64,000 nt of DNA from Spirosoma foliorum (GCF_014117325.1 NZ_CP059732.1:5717001-5781000), one strand, 5' to 3'. Shown: positions 50,027-59,610, numbered from the stretch's first letter. Translations and numbers: made by a program. The notes: generated from the letters alone by a model not told the origin.

Positions 50027-53000
50027 ATGAGAAAAATTTTATTTGGAAGCTGGCTGCTTTCTCTACTATTCTGTTTGCCAGTCCTGGCGCAGGATATAGC
50101 GGTTAGCGGCCACGTCACTTCATCAGACGACGGCTCCACTCTACCGGGTGTGAGCGTACAGGTAAAAGGAACAACCCGTGGTGCAATAACGGATGCCAAC
50201 GGGACTTACACGATCAATGTACCAGCTAATGCACGACTCGTATTTAGCTTCATTGGCTACACAGGTCAGGAGATTGCCGTTGGTAACAAAACGACCGTTA
50301 ACGTGGTTCTTGTTGCTGGCTCGCAAAGTCTCGATGAGATTGTGGTAACTGCCCAGGGCATTGAACGCGACAAACGTTCGCTGGGCTACGCAACGCAGGA
50401 AGTAGGCGGCAACATTCTGGCTCAACGCTCAGAGCCCAACCTGCTCAACGCCCTTCAGGGTAAACTTGCCGGGGTTAGCATTACGGGCTCCAGTGGCGCA
50501 CCAGGCGCATCAACGAACATCAACATTCGCGGTATTACGTCGTTCAACGGGAGCAACCAGCCACTGATCGTAGTTGATGGTATCATCTTTAGTAACGATG
50601 TTAACAACACGCAAAACACGCTCTTCGGGACACAGCCATCCAACCGTCTGGCCGATATAAACCCCGAAAGTATTGAATCGGTCAACGTATTGAAAGGCCC
50701 CGCAGCTGCTGTTCTGTATGGTTCACGGGCATCGGCGGGTGCTATTGTAATCACCACAAAATCGGGACGTAACCAGAATAACAAAACGGAGGTAACGGTC
50801 AATTCATCCTACAACGTTCAGAACGTATATGGTTTACCGAAATACCAGAACGACTATGGTCAGGGAGCCAACAACCTGTTTACCCCAACGTCGAACAACT
50901 CCTGGGGCCCAGCTTTTTCGGGTGTAACGTCGGTAACCAATACACAGGGAAATGTAGTGCCTTACCAGGCCTATCCGAACAACGTGCGGGATTTCTACAA
51001 GCAAGGCAGTATTATCCAGAACTCAGTAAATATTGCCTCGGGCGATGCTACGCGCAACTACATTATCGCTATTGGCAATACGCTTCAGAACGGGATTGTT
51101 CAAAATTCGAAGTTCAACCGAACCAACGTGCAATTAGGCGGTGAATCCCGTTTACAGAATGGCATAAAAGTCAGTGGTACAGGCACGTACGTCCAGACGG
51201 TATCGAGAGGTGTTCCAGGTGGTAACGGAGCCAGTGCTTTTGGGCAGATTACCCGTATTCCCCGAAGCTATGACCTGCCTAACGAGGTATATCAGGATGC
51301 GAATGGGAAAAGCGTCTACTTCACCCCATCAACGAATAACCCGGAATGGAGCGTGAACAATGAGCGGCTCGATAGCCAGGTAGACCGTTTCTTTGGCAAC
51401 TTCCAGATTAGCTACGATTTCGCTAAATGGTTAACGGTAGCCTACCGCGTTACGGGTGATACCTATACCGATCGCCGTAAGTTAATACTACCGATTGGAT
51501 CGGGTCGTGCCCCACTGGGCGAAGTACAACAGGACAACTTTTTCCGTAATGAGTTAAACGGTGACCTGTTAATTACGGCTCGTAAAGACAATTTGTTTCT
51601 GGAGGGTTTGAATGCCAATTTATTGTTAGGCAACAACATCAACCAGCGCAAAACGCAGGAATCTGCTGCCGATGCGGCTTCGCTGACGTTGCCAGGCTTT
51701 TATAACATCAATAGTGGCACAGTGTTCACCGGTACGTTCGAGAGCTCTACGATGCGTCGTCTGGTAGGTTATTATGGCCAGTTATCCCTGAACTATAATA
51801 ACTATGTGTTCTTGGAACTGTCTGGACGTGCCGACCAATCGTCGACATTACCGAAAGCGAACAATACCTATTTCTATCCGGCAGCATCGGTCAGTTTCGT
51901 GCCAACAGATGCCTTTAAGATCAATTCGGATGTGCTTTCGTACGCGAAAGTTCGGGCTAGTATAGCCAAAGTAGGACGCGATGCTGACCCCTATCAATTG
52001 AGCACCACTTATGCTACAACCTCATACGGTAACAATGTGGCCAGTATTACATACCCACTAGCACCCAATAATACGCCAGGTTTCAGTATTGGAACCCGGA
52101 TTGGTAGCAGCACGCTTAAGCCTGAGTTCGTAACCTCTTACGAAGTTGGTATCAACCTTGGTTTTTTCAAAAACCGGTTGAGCATTGACGCTACCTATTT
52201 CGATTCTAAAAGCACGCAGCAGATTTTCAACGTAGCGGTATCGAACTCTTCGGGCTTTGATACACGTACAACCAACGTTGGCGAATTGCAAAACCGAGGT
52301 ATTGAACTGGTCCTGAACGCCACACCTATTCGGGTGGGTGGTTTCAAATGGGATGCTACACTGAACTACACCCTTATTCGTAATAAAGTAGTTTCTATTG
52401 CCCCAGGCGTTAAATCCTCCAACATTGCCGGTAATTCCTTTATTGGTATCGCTCCATCTATTTATGAAGGGTATCCATATGGTGTAATTGTCAGCACGGC
52501 AAATTCGCGCGTTCAAAGTTCAGATCCTAACGGTTTGTATTATGATCCAACTGGCCAATATGCGGGCCAGTACTTAGTAAACGGATCGACTGGTCAGTTT
52601 GCGCCGGGTATTGCCAACTCGGTTATTTCCAACCCGCAGCCTAATTACACAGCAGGTTTGACAAATACATTTTCCTACAAAGGAATAGCGTTGTCCGTAT
52701 TGGTTGATACCCGTCAGGGCGGTCAGCTTTTCTCATTCAATGCTGTCGATGCCCGGTCAAACGGATCGCTGTATGTAACAGGTATTGATCGCGATCAACC
52801 CCGGATTTTGCCTGGTGTAATCCAGAATACTGACGGTACCTTCCGCCCTAACAACATTCAGTTACCAGCACAAACGTACTGGGGAGCTTTAGGCGGTCTG
52901 GCATCAGAAGGAGCGGTCTATGATGCTACTGTTTATCGTCTGCGTGAAGTAGCGCTGAACTACACTTTTCCGAAGGGTTTATTGGGCAAAACTCCATTTG

Positions 53001-53167
53001 GATCTATTTCGGTGGGTGTAAGTGGTCGCAATCTGTTATTCTATGCGCCTAACTTCCCTGCTGACCCTGAAACCAATACGCAGGGAGCTGGCAACATTCA
53101 GGGACTTGACCTGAACGGACCTCCGAACACCCGCAACTTCGGTGGTAATATTCGGCTTACGTTCTAA
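50027..53167 (+). CDS. Second SusC/RagA-type TonB-linked outer-membrane protein
   Basis: 1046 residues. The first 60 residues nearly repeat those of the first SusC (MRKILFGSWLLSLLFC..., then AQDIAVSGHVTSSDDGSTLPGVSVQVKG), though the rest differs strongly. This implies a shared, recombined 5' cassette rather than simple duplication. The TonB-box-like DEIVVTAQGIERDKRSLG leads into the plug, and a barrel runs to the C-terminus. It forms a transporter with the SusD-like gene 24 bp downstream; substrate unknown. Confidence 0.95.
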   Translation: MRKILFGSWLLSLLFCLPVLAQDIAVSGHVTSSDDGSTLPGVSVQVKGTTRGAITDANGTYTINVPANARLVFSFIGYTGQEIAVGNKTTVNVVLVAGSQSLDEIVVTAQGIERDKRSLGYATQEVGGNILAQRSEPNLLNALQGKLAGVSITGSSGAPGASTNINIRGITSFNGSNQPLIVVDGIIFSNDVNNTQNTLFGTQPSNRLADINPESIESVNVLKGPAAAVLYGSRASAGAIVITTKSGRNQNNKTEVTVNSSYNVQNVYGLPKYQNDYGQGANNLFTPTSNNSWGPAFSGVTSVTNTQGNVVPYQAYPNNVRDFYKQGSIIQNSVNIASGDATRNYIIAIGNTLQNGIVQNSKFNRTNVQLGGESRLQNGIKVSGTGTYVQTVSRGVPGGNGASAFGQITRIPRSYDLPNEVYQDANGKSVYFTPSTNNPEWSVNNERLDSQVDRFFGNFQISYDFAKWLTVAYRVTGDTYTDRRKLILPIGSGRAPLGEVQQDNFFRNELNGDLLITARKDNLFLEGLNANLLLGNNINQRKTQESAADAASLTLPGFYNINSGTVFTGTFESSTMRRLVGYYGQLSLNYNNYVFLELSGRADQSSTLPKANNTYFYPAASVSFVPTDAFKINSDVLSYAKVRASIAKVGRDADPYQLSTTYATTSYGNNVASITYPLAPNNTPGFSIGTRIGSSTLKPEFVTSYEVGINLGFFKNRLSIDATYFDSKSTQQIFNVAVSNSSGFDTRTTNVGELQNRGIELVLNATPIRVGGFKWDATLNYTLIRNKVVSIAPGVKSSNIAGNSFIGIAPSIYEGYPYGVIVSTANSRVQSSDPNGLYYDPTGQYAGQYLVNGSTGQFAPGIANSVISNPQPNYTAGLTNTFSYKGIALSVLVDTRQGGQLFSFNAVDARSNGSLYVTGIDRDQPRILPGVIQNTDGTFRPNNIQLPAQTYWGALGGLASEGAVYDATVYRLREVALNYTFPKGLLGKTPFGSISVGVSGRNLLFYAPNFPADPETNTQGAGNIQGLDLNGPPNTRNFGGNIRLTF

Positions 53168-53191
53168 TCACTCTATTCATTCGACTTACTT

Positions 53192-54655
53192 ATGAAATTT
53201 ATAATTCCCAAAAGCTATCTGCTGCTTCCTTTCTTTCTGGGGCTGGGAGCATGTGGTAACTATTTAGATGTTAACGTAAGCCCCAATAACCCGACCACTG
53301 TTACGCCAGCGGTACTATTGGCTGGGGCCGAAGGTGGTAGCGCATTTGCAAACGCCAATGAATTAAATCGGTTTGCATCTGTTCTGGTGAACCAACTGGC
53401 AGGAGCCGCCAACAGCCCCGCAACGTACGACATTTTCCAAACGAACAGTGCTGACTTTGGCAACCAATGGACGGGTGAACTTTATAATGGACCTCTGATT
53501 AACTATCAGAAACTGATTGAGTTAGGCGATGCCACCAATTCAAAGGCTTACTCGGGTATTGCCAAGATTATGAAGGCCTATACGTTCAGTATTGCCACTG
53601 ACGTTTGGGGCGATGTACCTTATTCGCAGGCATTATTAGGTGAAGCAAATACAACGCCCCGTCTGGACAAACAGGAGGATATCTACAAAGGCAATTCAAC
53701 CCTGGGCATCCAGAGCCTTTTCGATCTTGTTCGTGAGGGCATCAAGGATCTCGACGCAACCTCAACCCTTAAGCCTGCGGGTGATGATATTATCTATGGC
53801 GGCAACCTGACCAAATGGAAACAGGCGGGCAACACGTTACTCCTGAAGTTTGCAGCAACCATTAGCCGAAAAGAACCCGCTCTGGCCGCTACGGTTATCA
53901 ACGAAGTACTGACAGGCAGCAACTACATTACCAACAATAGTGGCGATATGAATTTCGCCTTTGGATCAAGTGTAGGCAGTCAGGATCCACGCTATACCTA
54001 TACATTCGTTAGTTCGTTCCAGAATGACGAGCTATTAAGCACTCGTTATCTGAACTTGCTGACAGCGCTGAATGATCCACGGTTGCCAATCTTCTTTACC
54101 AAACCAGGAGCCAATTATGTAACGATTGACAATGGGTTTCGGGGTACCCTGCCAACACCCGTAGCCAACTGGTCTCGCTACAATAAATACGTTGTTGGTA
54201 ATGCTGGTGAAGGCCCTGTTCGGTTAGTTACTAATTTCCAACGAGCATTTATTCTTGCTGAAGCTGCCTTGCGTCTGGGCACACCGGGCGATCCGCAGGC
54301 GCTGTACACAGAAGGCATTACAGCCTCAATGACGCTGGCGGGTTTAACTGCCGCTCAAATTACGGCCTACCTAACGGCTAACCCAACCGTGGCAACGCTG
54401 ACAGGCACTACTGAAGAGAAGATCGCTCAGATTATAACTCAGAAATATATCGCCTTTACGGGTAACGGTCTGGAGGCTTGGAACGACTACCGTCGGACCG
54501 GTTATCCTGTTCTGCAACCGTCCCAGAATGCAGCTGGTATTGATGGCACCCGTCCAGTTCGGGCAGTTTACATCAGTAACGAAATTCAGCGTAATCCAAA
54601 TTTCCCCAATCCATCACCACAGTCGAACGTGCGTATTTGGTGGGATATTGACTAG
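53192..54655 (+). CDS. SusD-like nutrient-binding lipoprotein (SusD/RagB type 2)
   Basis: 487 residues. The lipoprotein signal ends at Cys21 (FFLGLGACGNYLD). The sequence NVSPNNPTTVTPAVLLAGAEGG near the N-terminus and EEKIAQIITQKYIAFTGNGLEAWNDYRRTGYP near the C-terminus identify the SusD-like type 2 group, a different subfamily from the first SusD. The protein lies 28 bp before an accessory lipoprotein gene and forms an operon with SusC and it. Confidence 0.93.
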   Translation: MKFIIPKSYLLLPFFLGLGACGNYLDVNVSPNNPTTVTPAVLLAGAEGGSAFANANELNRFASVLVNQLAGAANSPATYDIFQTNSADFGNQWTGELYNGPLINYQKLIELGDATNSKAYSGIAKIMKAYTFSIATDVWGDVPYSQALLGEANTTPRLDKQEDIYKGNSTLGIQSLFDLVREGIKDLDATSTLKPAGDDIIYGGNLTKWKQAGNTLLLKFAATISRKEPALAATVINEVLTGSNYITNNSGDMNFAFGSSVGSQDPRYTYTFVSSFQNDELLSTRYLNLLTALNDPRLPIFFTKPGANYVTIDNGFRGTLPTPVANWSRYNKYVVGNAGEGPVRLVTNFQRAFILAEAALRLGTPGDPQALYTEGITASMTLAGLTAAQITAYLTANPTVATLTGTTEEKIAQIITQKYIAFTGNGLEAWNDYRRTGYPVLQPSQNAAGIDGTRPVRAVYISNEIQRNPNFPNPSPQSNVRIWWDID

Positions 54656-54683
54656 TTGCTAACGACTTCAAACACGTAATTGA

Positions 54684-55199
54684 ATGAAAACATATCTAAT
54701 AAAAGGCTTAATACTGGCTTTACTGGCTGGCGGAAGCTTCTCCTGCAAAGATGATTACATCTATAGTGATCTGGTTCGGGATAATCGTCCGGCCATTCCG
54801 GTAACGTTTACCGATGCTACTACCTACGGCTTCAATCCGTTCATTATCAGTTCTCTGGCGGCTGGTGGTCCTATTCAGTTCACCATGTCGATACCGGCAT
54901 CGAGTGGTCGTACGATTAAAGAGATCACCAAAGTTGTGGGTGGTGCTACGGGCATCAACGTAGCTACGTTGAATGCAGCCACAGCCACAACAGCGTATAA
55001 CGCAGCCCCTATAGCAGGTAATGGTACAACAGCCGTGTTTACCACAACGATTGCAGCCTTTAAGGCAAAATATCCAAGTGTGGCTACGACGCCAGTTGCG
55101 TTGCCGAACTATACAGAGATTCAGTTCTTATTTCTGGTAACCCTGGACGATGGTACCCAAATCGTACCTGAGCCGGTTCGGGTGCGCATTGTCAACTAA
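54684..55199 (+). CDS. Accessory lipoprotein of the second susCD operon
   Basis: 171 residues. Lipobox GGSFSCKDD gives Cys21. The mature part is rich in Ala, Thr and Val with no recognised domain, e.g. PIQFTMSIPASSGRTIKEITKVVGGATGINVATLN. Small lipoproteins at the end of susCD operons are often surface glycan-binding accessory proteins (SusE/F position), which is the likely role here. Followed by a strong terminator. Confidence 0.75.
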   Translation: MKTYLIKGLILALLAGGSFSCKDDYIYSDLVRDNRPAIPVTFTDATTYGFNPFIISSLAAGGPIQFTMSIPASSGRTIKEITKVVGGATGINVATLNAATATTAYNAAPIAGNGTTAVFTTTIAAFKAKYPSVATTPVALPNYTEIQFLFLVTLDDGTQIVPEPVRVRIVN

Positions 55200-55221
55200 G
55201 TTTCGTGAACTTGATTTTTTG

Positions 55222-55263
55222 CCACAAAGCCCGCCGAACGTTTGGCGGACTTTGTGGTTTTTT
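55222..55263 (+). terminator. Terminator of the second susCD operon
   Basis: CCACAAAGCCCGCC (55222-55235) pairs with GGCGGACTTTGTGG (55244-55257) with one mismatch, followed by six T (55258-55263). Confidence 0.88.
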
Positions 55264-55313
55264 GCGATATTATCTTAGCAAATGTATATTTTAGAGAAAT
55301 GTTACCAGAACCT

Positions 55314-57284
55314 ATGATGAATACACGAAAAAGTACTCTGCTATTCATACTGTTTTTTTTCTCCCTTCTTACTGCTTCTCAAGCCCAGTTGCCTATTCAC
55401 ACGACTCGCTGGAAAGGGCTCATCATGGCTCCCAATGCAATACAGGTAGTGGTAAGCTTTGGCAATGATACGTTATCGATCAAAACCGAAAGTGATAATC
55501 GGGTTCTGGAAACGATGCGCTATGAACAGGATGGCGATACCCTCTTTATTCAAAAAATTACCGGCCAAAGTTCCTGCGAGAACAATGCGCTGGCTCTGTA
55601 TAAACTGGCTTATACTAACAATGGTGAGAGCTTTCTGTTAACGCCCATTAATGATAAATGTCCGGAGCGCCAACAAGCGTTTTCGTCAAAAACGCCCTTT
55701 ATCCGAATACGCCCTGACCTAAATCAACCTCCTCAAAACTGGCCCTATCTTGATCCTAAACGCGATTCAGTAGCGGGCATCAGTTTATATAAGGCTTATG
55801 AGTTATTGAAAGATCGAAAGTCGGTTCCGGTGATTGTGGGGGTGCTTGACTCTGGAGTCGATATAACGCATGAAGACCTGCGGGATGTTATCTGGGTCAA
55901 TCCGAAAGAGACTCCAGGAAACAGTGTTGACGATGATAAAAATGGGTATACCGACGATATTAATGGCTGGAACTTCATGGGAGCAAAAGATGGCACTACC
56001 TACGAATACGATCAGCCCGAGATTACCCAAACATATCTCGTACTCAGAAATAAATATGACAATGTGGATCCGGCCACAATTAAGCCTGCCGATAAGCGAC
56101 AATACAATACCTTTCTGAGCGCTAAAAAGCAGTTTTTGCAACGGTACAAAGTCAGCTATCCTAAATACATAGCCTTCGCTGATACAGCGCAATTCTGGCG
56201 GGTTGCCCAACAAATTCAAACTCAATTACCGGATACAATTACGTCATCGCTTTCAATCAGTGCGATCAATTTTAGAACAGATTCGGTGGCAATTGCCGTC
56301 AAAAGTATTTTAGCCGATGCCTATTTACCACAGTACGGATCGTTTAAGTCATATCTCGGACTTGTTTGCAAAAACTGGACACGGTTCCGGCAGGCTATGG
56401 GCGGAGAGGCCGATATCGCTTACAACCCCGATTACAATCCACGTAAATCTGTGGGTGATAACCCAGCCGATCCAACTGAACGATATTACGGAAGTCCTAA
56501 AATGCTAATTGGTCAATCGCAGCAGTTGGCTATGCACGGAACCCATGTAGCGGGCATTATTGGCGCTGAGCAAGGGAATGGATTAGGGATAGATGGTGTT
56601 GCCGATAATGTTCGGATCATGCCGGTTTCGGTTGTCCCTTCCAATGGCGATGAACGCGATAAAGACGTGGCCAATGGCATTCGCTATGCCGTTGAGAATG
56701 GTGCCAAAGTAATTAATATGAGCTTTGGCAAACGACTATCTCCGTTCAAAGAGCAGGTTGATGCCGCCATTCGATTTGCGGAAGAGCACGATGTTCTGAT
56801 CGTCCATGCGGCTGGCAACAACGGCGAAAACTACGATTCGCTGCCCGCCTACCCGTCTGCACGATACGAGAATGGGCAAATCGCAAAAAACGTGTTGGTT
56901 GTTGGCAATAGTACCTGGCGGGTTGGCAACAATCTACCGAGTCGGTCATCAAATTATGGCGTGCAAACGGTAGACATCTTTGCTCCCGGCACCGCTATTC
57001 TGTCGACATTGCCCCATAATCGATACGCCAGTTTCTCTGGCACCAGTATGGCATCGCCCATGACAGCCGGTGTGGCAGCCTTAATCCGTTCCTACTTCCC
57101 GAAACTAACAGCCGTTCAGGTCAGGGACATTTTGCTAAAAAGTAGCTACCAACCCGATGTAACCGTGCGCAAACCAGGTCGGTCCAACCAGCAAGTGCCT
57201 TTCAAAAGCCTGAGTCGTTCGGGTGGATTGCTTAATGCGTACGAAGCCGTGAAGATGATTCTGTCTGAACCGGGATTACATTGA
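55314..57284 (+). CDS. Secreted S8 (subtilisin-like) serine protease
   Basis: 656 residues from ATG 55314 (MMNTRKSTLLFILFFFSLLT, signal peptide ending near SQAQ). Upstream in-frame extension overlaps the operon terminator and is rejected. An N-terminal 110-residue beta-rich domain precedes the catalytic domain. Triad: Asp179 in VGVLDSGVDITHEDL, His408 in HGTHVAGIIG and Ser578 in SGTSMASPMTAGVAAL. The gap between Asp and His is about 230 residues, versus about 35-40 in subtilisin, so about 190 residues are inserted, a feature of a Bacteroidota clade. The last codons overlap a direct repeat. Confidence 0.92.
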   Translation: MMNTRKSTLLFILFFFSLLTASQAQLPIHTTRWKGLIMAPNAIQVVVSFGNDTLSIKTESDNRVLETMRYEQDGDTLFIQKITGQSSCENNALALYKLAYTNNGESFLLTPINDKCPERQQAFSSKTPFIRIRPDLNQPPQNWPYLDPKRDSVAGISLYKAYELLKDRKSVPVIVGVLDSGVDITHEDLRDVIWVNPKETPGNSVDDDKNGYTDDINGWNFMGAKDGTTYEYDQPEITQTYLVLRNKYDNVDPATIKPADKRQYNTFLSAKKQFLQRYKVSYPKYIAFADTAQFWRVAQQIQTQLPDTITSSLSISAINFRTDSVAIAVKSILADAYLPQYGSFKSYLGLVCKNWTRFRQAMGGEADIAYNPDYNPRKSVGDNPADPTERYYGSPKMLIGQSQQLAMHGTHVAGIIGAEQGNGLGIDGVADNVRIMPVSVVPSNGDERDKDVANGIRYAVENGAKVINMSFGKRLSPFKEQVDAAIRFAEEHDVLIVHAAGNNGENYDSLPAYPSARYENGQIAKNVLVVGNSTWRVGNNLPSRSSNYGVQTVDIFAPGTAILSTLPHNRYASFSGTSMASPMTAGVAALIRSYFPKLTAVQVRDILLKSSYQPDVTVRKPGRSNQQVPFKSLSRSGGLLNAYEAVKMILSEPGLH

Positions 57285-57285
57285 T

Positions 57286-57380
57286 CTGAACCGGGATTTT
57301 TATGATTACACTGATTAGCATGATTTCCTTTTACTAGACAAATCATAAAAATCAGTATAATCACAAAAATCCCGGTTCAG
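57286..57380. repeat. 41-bp-arm inverted repeat, ATTTTTATGATT family
   Basis: Arms 57286-57326 and 57340-57380 match at about 36 of 41 positions, with a perfect outer CTGAACCGGGATTTTT. The direct repeat TCTGAACCGGGATT also occurs just upstream, at 57264-57277, inside the last codons of the protease. The inner AATCATAAAAATCAGT matches the repeat at 18559-18574. Confidence 0.8.
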
Positions 57381-57391
57381 AATCACTTCAA

Positions 57392-58105
57392 CTACCAATC
57401 AACCTCTTTCTTATCGTGCCAGAACTTGCCGGTTTCGGACTGAGGGGCTTCGGTGGCTAACCAGACGATGGTTTCGGCCCCTTTCCCAACGGGTCGGCTT
57501 GCATTTGAACCACCCATGTCGGTACGCACCCAGCCTGGATCAACGCAATTGACCGCTATATTCTCCCCTCGGAGTGCGCCTGCAAATTGCCTCGTTACGG
57601 CATTAAGCGCCGTTTTTGAGATGCTATACGCTGGGGCATAGGTTGTCATATCGTTAAGGGCACCTGCTCCGCTCGATACGTTAATGATACGTGCACCAGA
57701 TTTACTTTTTTGCAGATGCTCCAGAAAATCCTGAATGACTAAAATAGGCCCGGTCACATTGGCTTTCAACGTTCGATCAAGCATTTCGGCATTCAGAGTC
57801 AGAATATCTCCGCCATGATCTTCGAGGACACCAGCATTATTAACGAGCACATCTAAATGGTCGGCCTGTTGCGAAAATGTACCACAAGCCGTTCGAATAC
57901 TAACGGGATCAGTTACATCGAGATGTATGCACGTAGCATCATATCCTTCTTGACAAAGCTCTTCCGACGCTTCTCGCCCTTTAGCCATGTCTCGGGCACC
58001 TATGAATACCGTAAACCCACGTTGAGCGAGTTGCCGGGCAATTTCTTTTCCAATTCCTTTATTGGCCCCCGTAATCAGAGCCGTACGTTGAGGGTGAGTT
58101 TTCAT
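57392..58105 (-). CDS. SDR-family NAD(P)-dependent oxidoreductase
   Basis: 237 residues from ATG 58105 (an upstream TTG would add two codons). It shows the short-chain dehydrogenase Rossmann fold with ALITGANKGIGKEIARQL (TGxxxGIG, residues about 10-20), NNAG, and the active-site Ser plus YSISK (YxxxK). Motif GARD after the second strand suggests NADP preference. It is a short-chain reductase with an unknown substrate. It is convergent with the S8 gene, with a repeat element between them. Confidence 0.9.
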   Translation of the reverse strand: MKTHPQRTALITGANKGIGKEIARQLAQRGFTVFIGARDMAKGREASEELCQEGYDATCIHLDVTDPVSIRTACGTFSQQADHLDVLVNNAGVLEDHGGDILTLNAEMLDRTLKANVTGPILVIQDFLEHLQKSKSGARIINVSSGAGALNDMTTYAPAYSISKTALNAVTRQFAGALRGENIAVNCVDPGWVRTDMGGSNASRPVGKGAETIVWLATEAPQSETGKFWHDKKEVDW

Positions 58106-58200
58106 GAGCAATTATCTGTGTAATTTGTGAAGTAAGGGTAGTGGGGTACTGAATAAGGTGAATACGTGAATGCTACAATACCTAACCCGTAATTTTCGAA

Positions 58201-58319
58201 TCCACCTACTAAACTAAATCTCTACAGTCCAAAAATGTTTACGGAAATCAACCGTAAGCTCAAGTGATTGACCGTTTCCTAAGTGCTCTCACGAAATTTA
58301 GTAGTTTAGCAGCTAAACT
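58201..58319 (+). promoter_or_regulatory. SusC-like leader word and a dyad upstream of an outer-membrane gene
   Basis: AAATCTCTAC, the word in both susC leaders, occurs at 58216-58225 here. It is followed by an ATG (58235) opening only a 10-codon frame. Downstream, AGTTTAGcagCTAAACT (58303-58319) is a 7-bp-arm dyad 29 bp before the start of the outer-membrane gene, a possible operator. No promoter consensus is clear. Confidence 0.35.
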
Positions 58320-58348
58320 TACTTAGTGATTTTAGCAACCGCTTACCA

Positions 58349-59176
58349 ATGAAATTATTTTCTTCAATACTGGTCCTTACATTTCTAGCCGCTAGTTCAA
58401 CCATGGGGCAAACGGGTTCGGGCAACACGACGGCATCTCCTAATCGCCAGCAGGAGCTCTATGACCAATACCACGGCATTAATAAGAAAACAACTACTAA
58501 CAATACAGCTCCTACCACAATGGATCGCGCCAAGCAGAGAGAACAGGCGCCGACAAAGACGAAACCAGCCGTTGTAACGACACTAACTCAACCAACGGAG
58601 ACGGCATCCCTAAATCGATCAAAAAAAATAGCAGACACTAATACGCCATCTGGCGTTCGGATTGGTATTCGGGGCGGAGTTACGTATCCAGTTTTTACGG
58701 AAACAGTAGCTGGTGTTGATCCAGAAATTGGCTTTATTGGTGGGTTGACCTTCAATTTCGGGTCAGGGAACGTCTCGTTCCAACCTGAAATCAACTACGC
58801 TCGTTACGCCAATAAAGTAACCAATTTTATCACCTACAAGAATGCCATAGATTACCTTGAGGTGCCTTTATTTCTGAAATTCTCCACAGGAACGTATGCC
58901 GGGAATCGCTTTTTCCTGAACGTAGGCCCTTATGCAAACTATGCACTAAGTGCGAGTCAGGATGGAAAGAAACAATCGCTTGATGGCGCCAAAGGACGCT
59001 TTGGCTTTGGGGCAGGGGCAGGCGTTGGCGCTGCGATAAAAGCTGGACCTGGACATGTTACGATTGAAGTTCGTGGCCTGTACTCATTAGGGGATACAGA
59101 CAACGGGTTCAATACAGATTCTAAAACAATCTTCGGGCAGGGAACACTAGGGTACATATTCCCTCTCGGACGATAA
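58349..59176 (+). CDS. Outer-membrane beta-barrel protein (porin-family type)
   Basis: 275 residues. Signal peptide about 1-21 (ASSTMGQTG). A Thr/Asn/Gln-rich linker to about residue 95 is probably disordered. The barrel begins GVRIGIRGGVTYPVFTET and continues through GNVSFQPEINYARYANKV, LEVPLFLKFST, GFGAGAGVGAAIKAGPGHVTIEVRGLYSLGDT to the terminal LGYIFPLGR. This fits the small outer-membrane-beta-barrel families of Bacteroidota (OMP_b-brl). Role unknown, perhaps adhesion or porin-like. Confidence 0.8.
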   Translation: MKLFSSILVLTFLAASSTMGQTGSGNTTASPNRQQELYDQYHGINKKTTTNNTAPTTMDRAKQREQAPTKTKPAVVTTLTQPTETASLNRSKKIADTNTPSGVRIGIRGGVTYPVFTETVAGVDPEIGFIGGLTFNFGSGNVSFQPEINYARYANKVTNFITYKNAIDYLEVPLFLKFSTGTYAGNRFFLNVGPYANYALSASQDGKKQSLDGAKGRFGFGAGAGVGAAIKAGPGHVTIEVRGLYSLGDTDNGFNTDSKTIFGQGTLGYIFPLGR

Positions 59177-59207
59177 CAAAAAACTTTCTCATAGAGTGGG
59201 TTTTTAG

Positions 59208-59241
59208 AATGGCGACAACCACTTGGGTGTCGCCATTTTTG
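59208..59241 (+). terminator. Terminator after the outer-membrane gene
   Basis: AATGGCGACA (59208-59217) pairs with TGTCGCCATT (59228-59237), with T run after it. Confidence 0.85.
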
Positions 59242-59357
59242 TTATGTCATTTCCAGCGCCTACTCCTATCAATAGATTGGCCTCTGGACAAATCATGTTA
59301 TACAGAGCTGATCCTATAGGGATCGTATGTTTGTAGATATGTATCTTAATGATCAGC

Positions 59358-59410
59358 CGCATGCCGTAGGTATGCAACAACAGCGAATGATTGCATACCT
59401 ACGGCATGCG
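59358..59410. repeat. 20-bp perfect inverted repeat containing GTAG
   Basis: Arms 59358-59377 and 59391-59410 are perfectly complementary, with a 13-bp loop. Each arm contains GCCGTAGG and is itself partly palindromic (GCATgccgtaggtATGC). It sits in the gene-free interval 59242-59533, which otherwise shows nothing recognisable. Confidence 0.85.
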
Positions 59411-59533
59411 AGCCAAAATTGTTCGTTCTATGTCCTATAAACATTCGATACCTAACGGCATCGTTAACGAGTGCTAATTGATTATAACTCTCGTTAAACA
59501 AATCGGAATAAACAGGAGCGCTTTATAAAAAAT

Positions 59534-59574
59534 GGGCGAGAATGAGTGGCAGCTAAGCCCACACATTCTCGCCC
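59534..59574 (-). terminator. Terminator of the 73-residue gene
   Basis: GGGCGAGAATG (59534-59544) pairs with CATTCTCGCCC (59564-59574). Read on the minus strand it is followed by ATTTTTT, about 40 bp after the stop codon at 59611. Confidence 0.75.
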
Positions 59575-59610
59575 TCACCTATGTATATAACATACACCCT
59601 ATATCATACA

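Noticed and set aside
55242..55313. S8 protease start at 55242
   Set aside because: It would begin inside the terminator of the preceding operon and precede the signal peptide.
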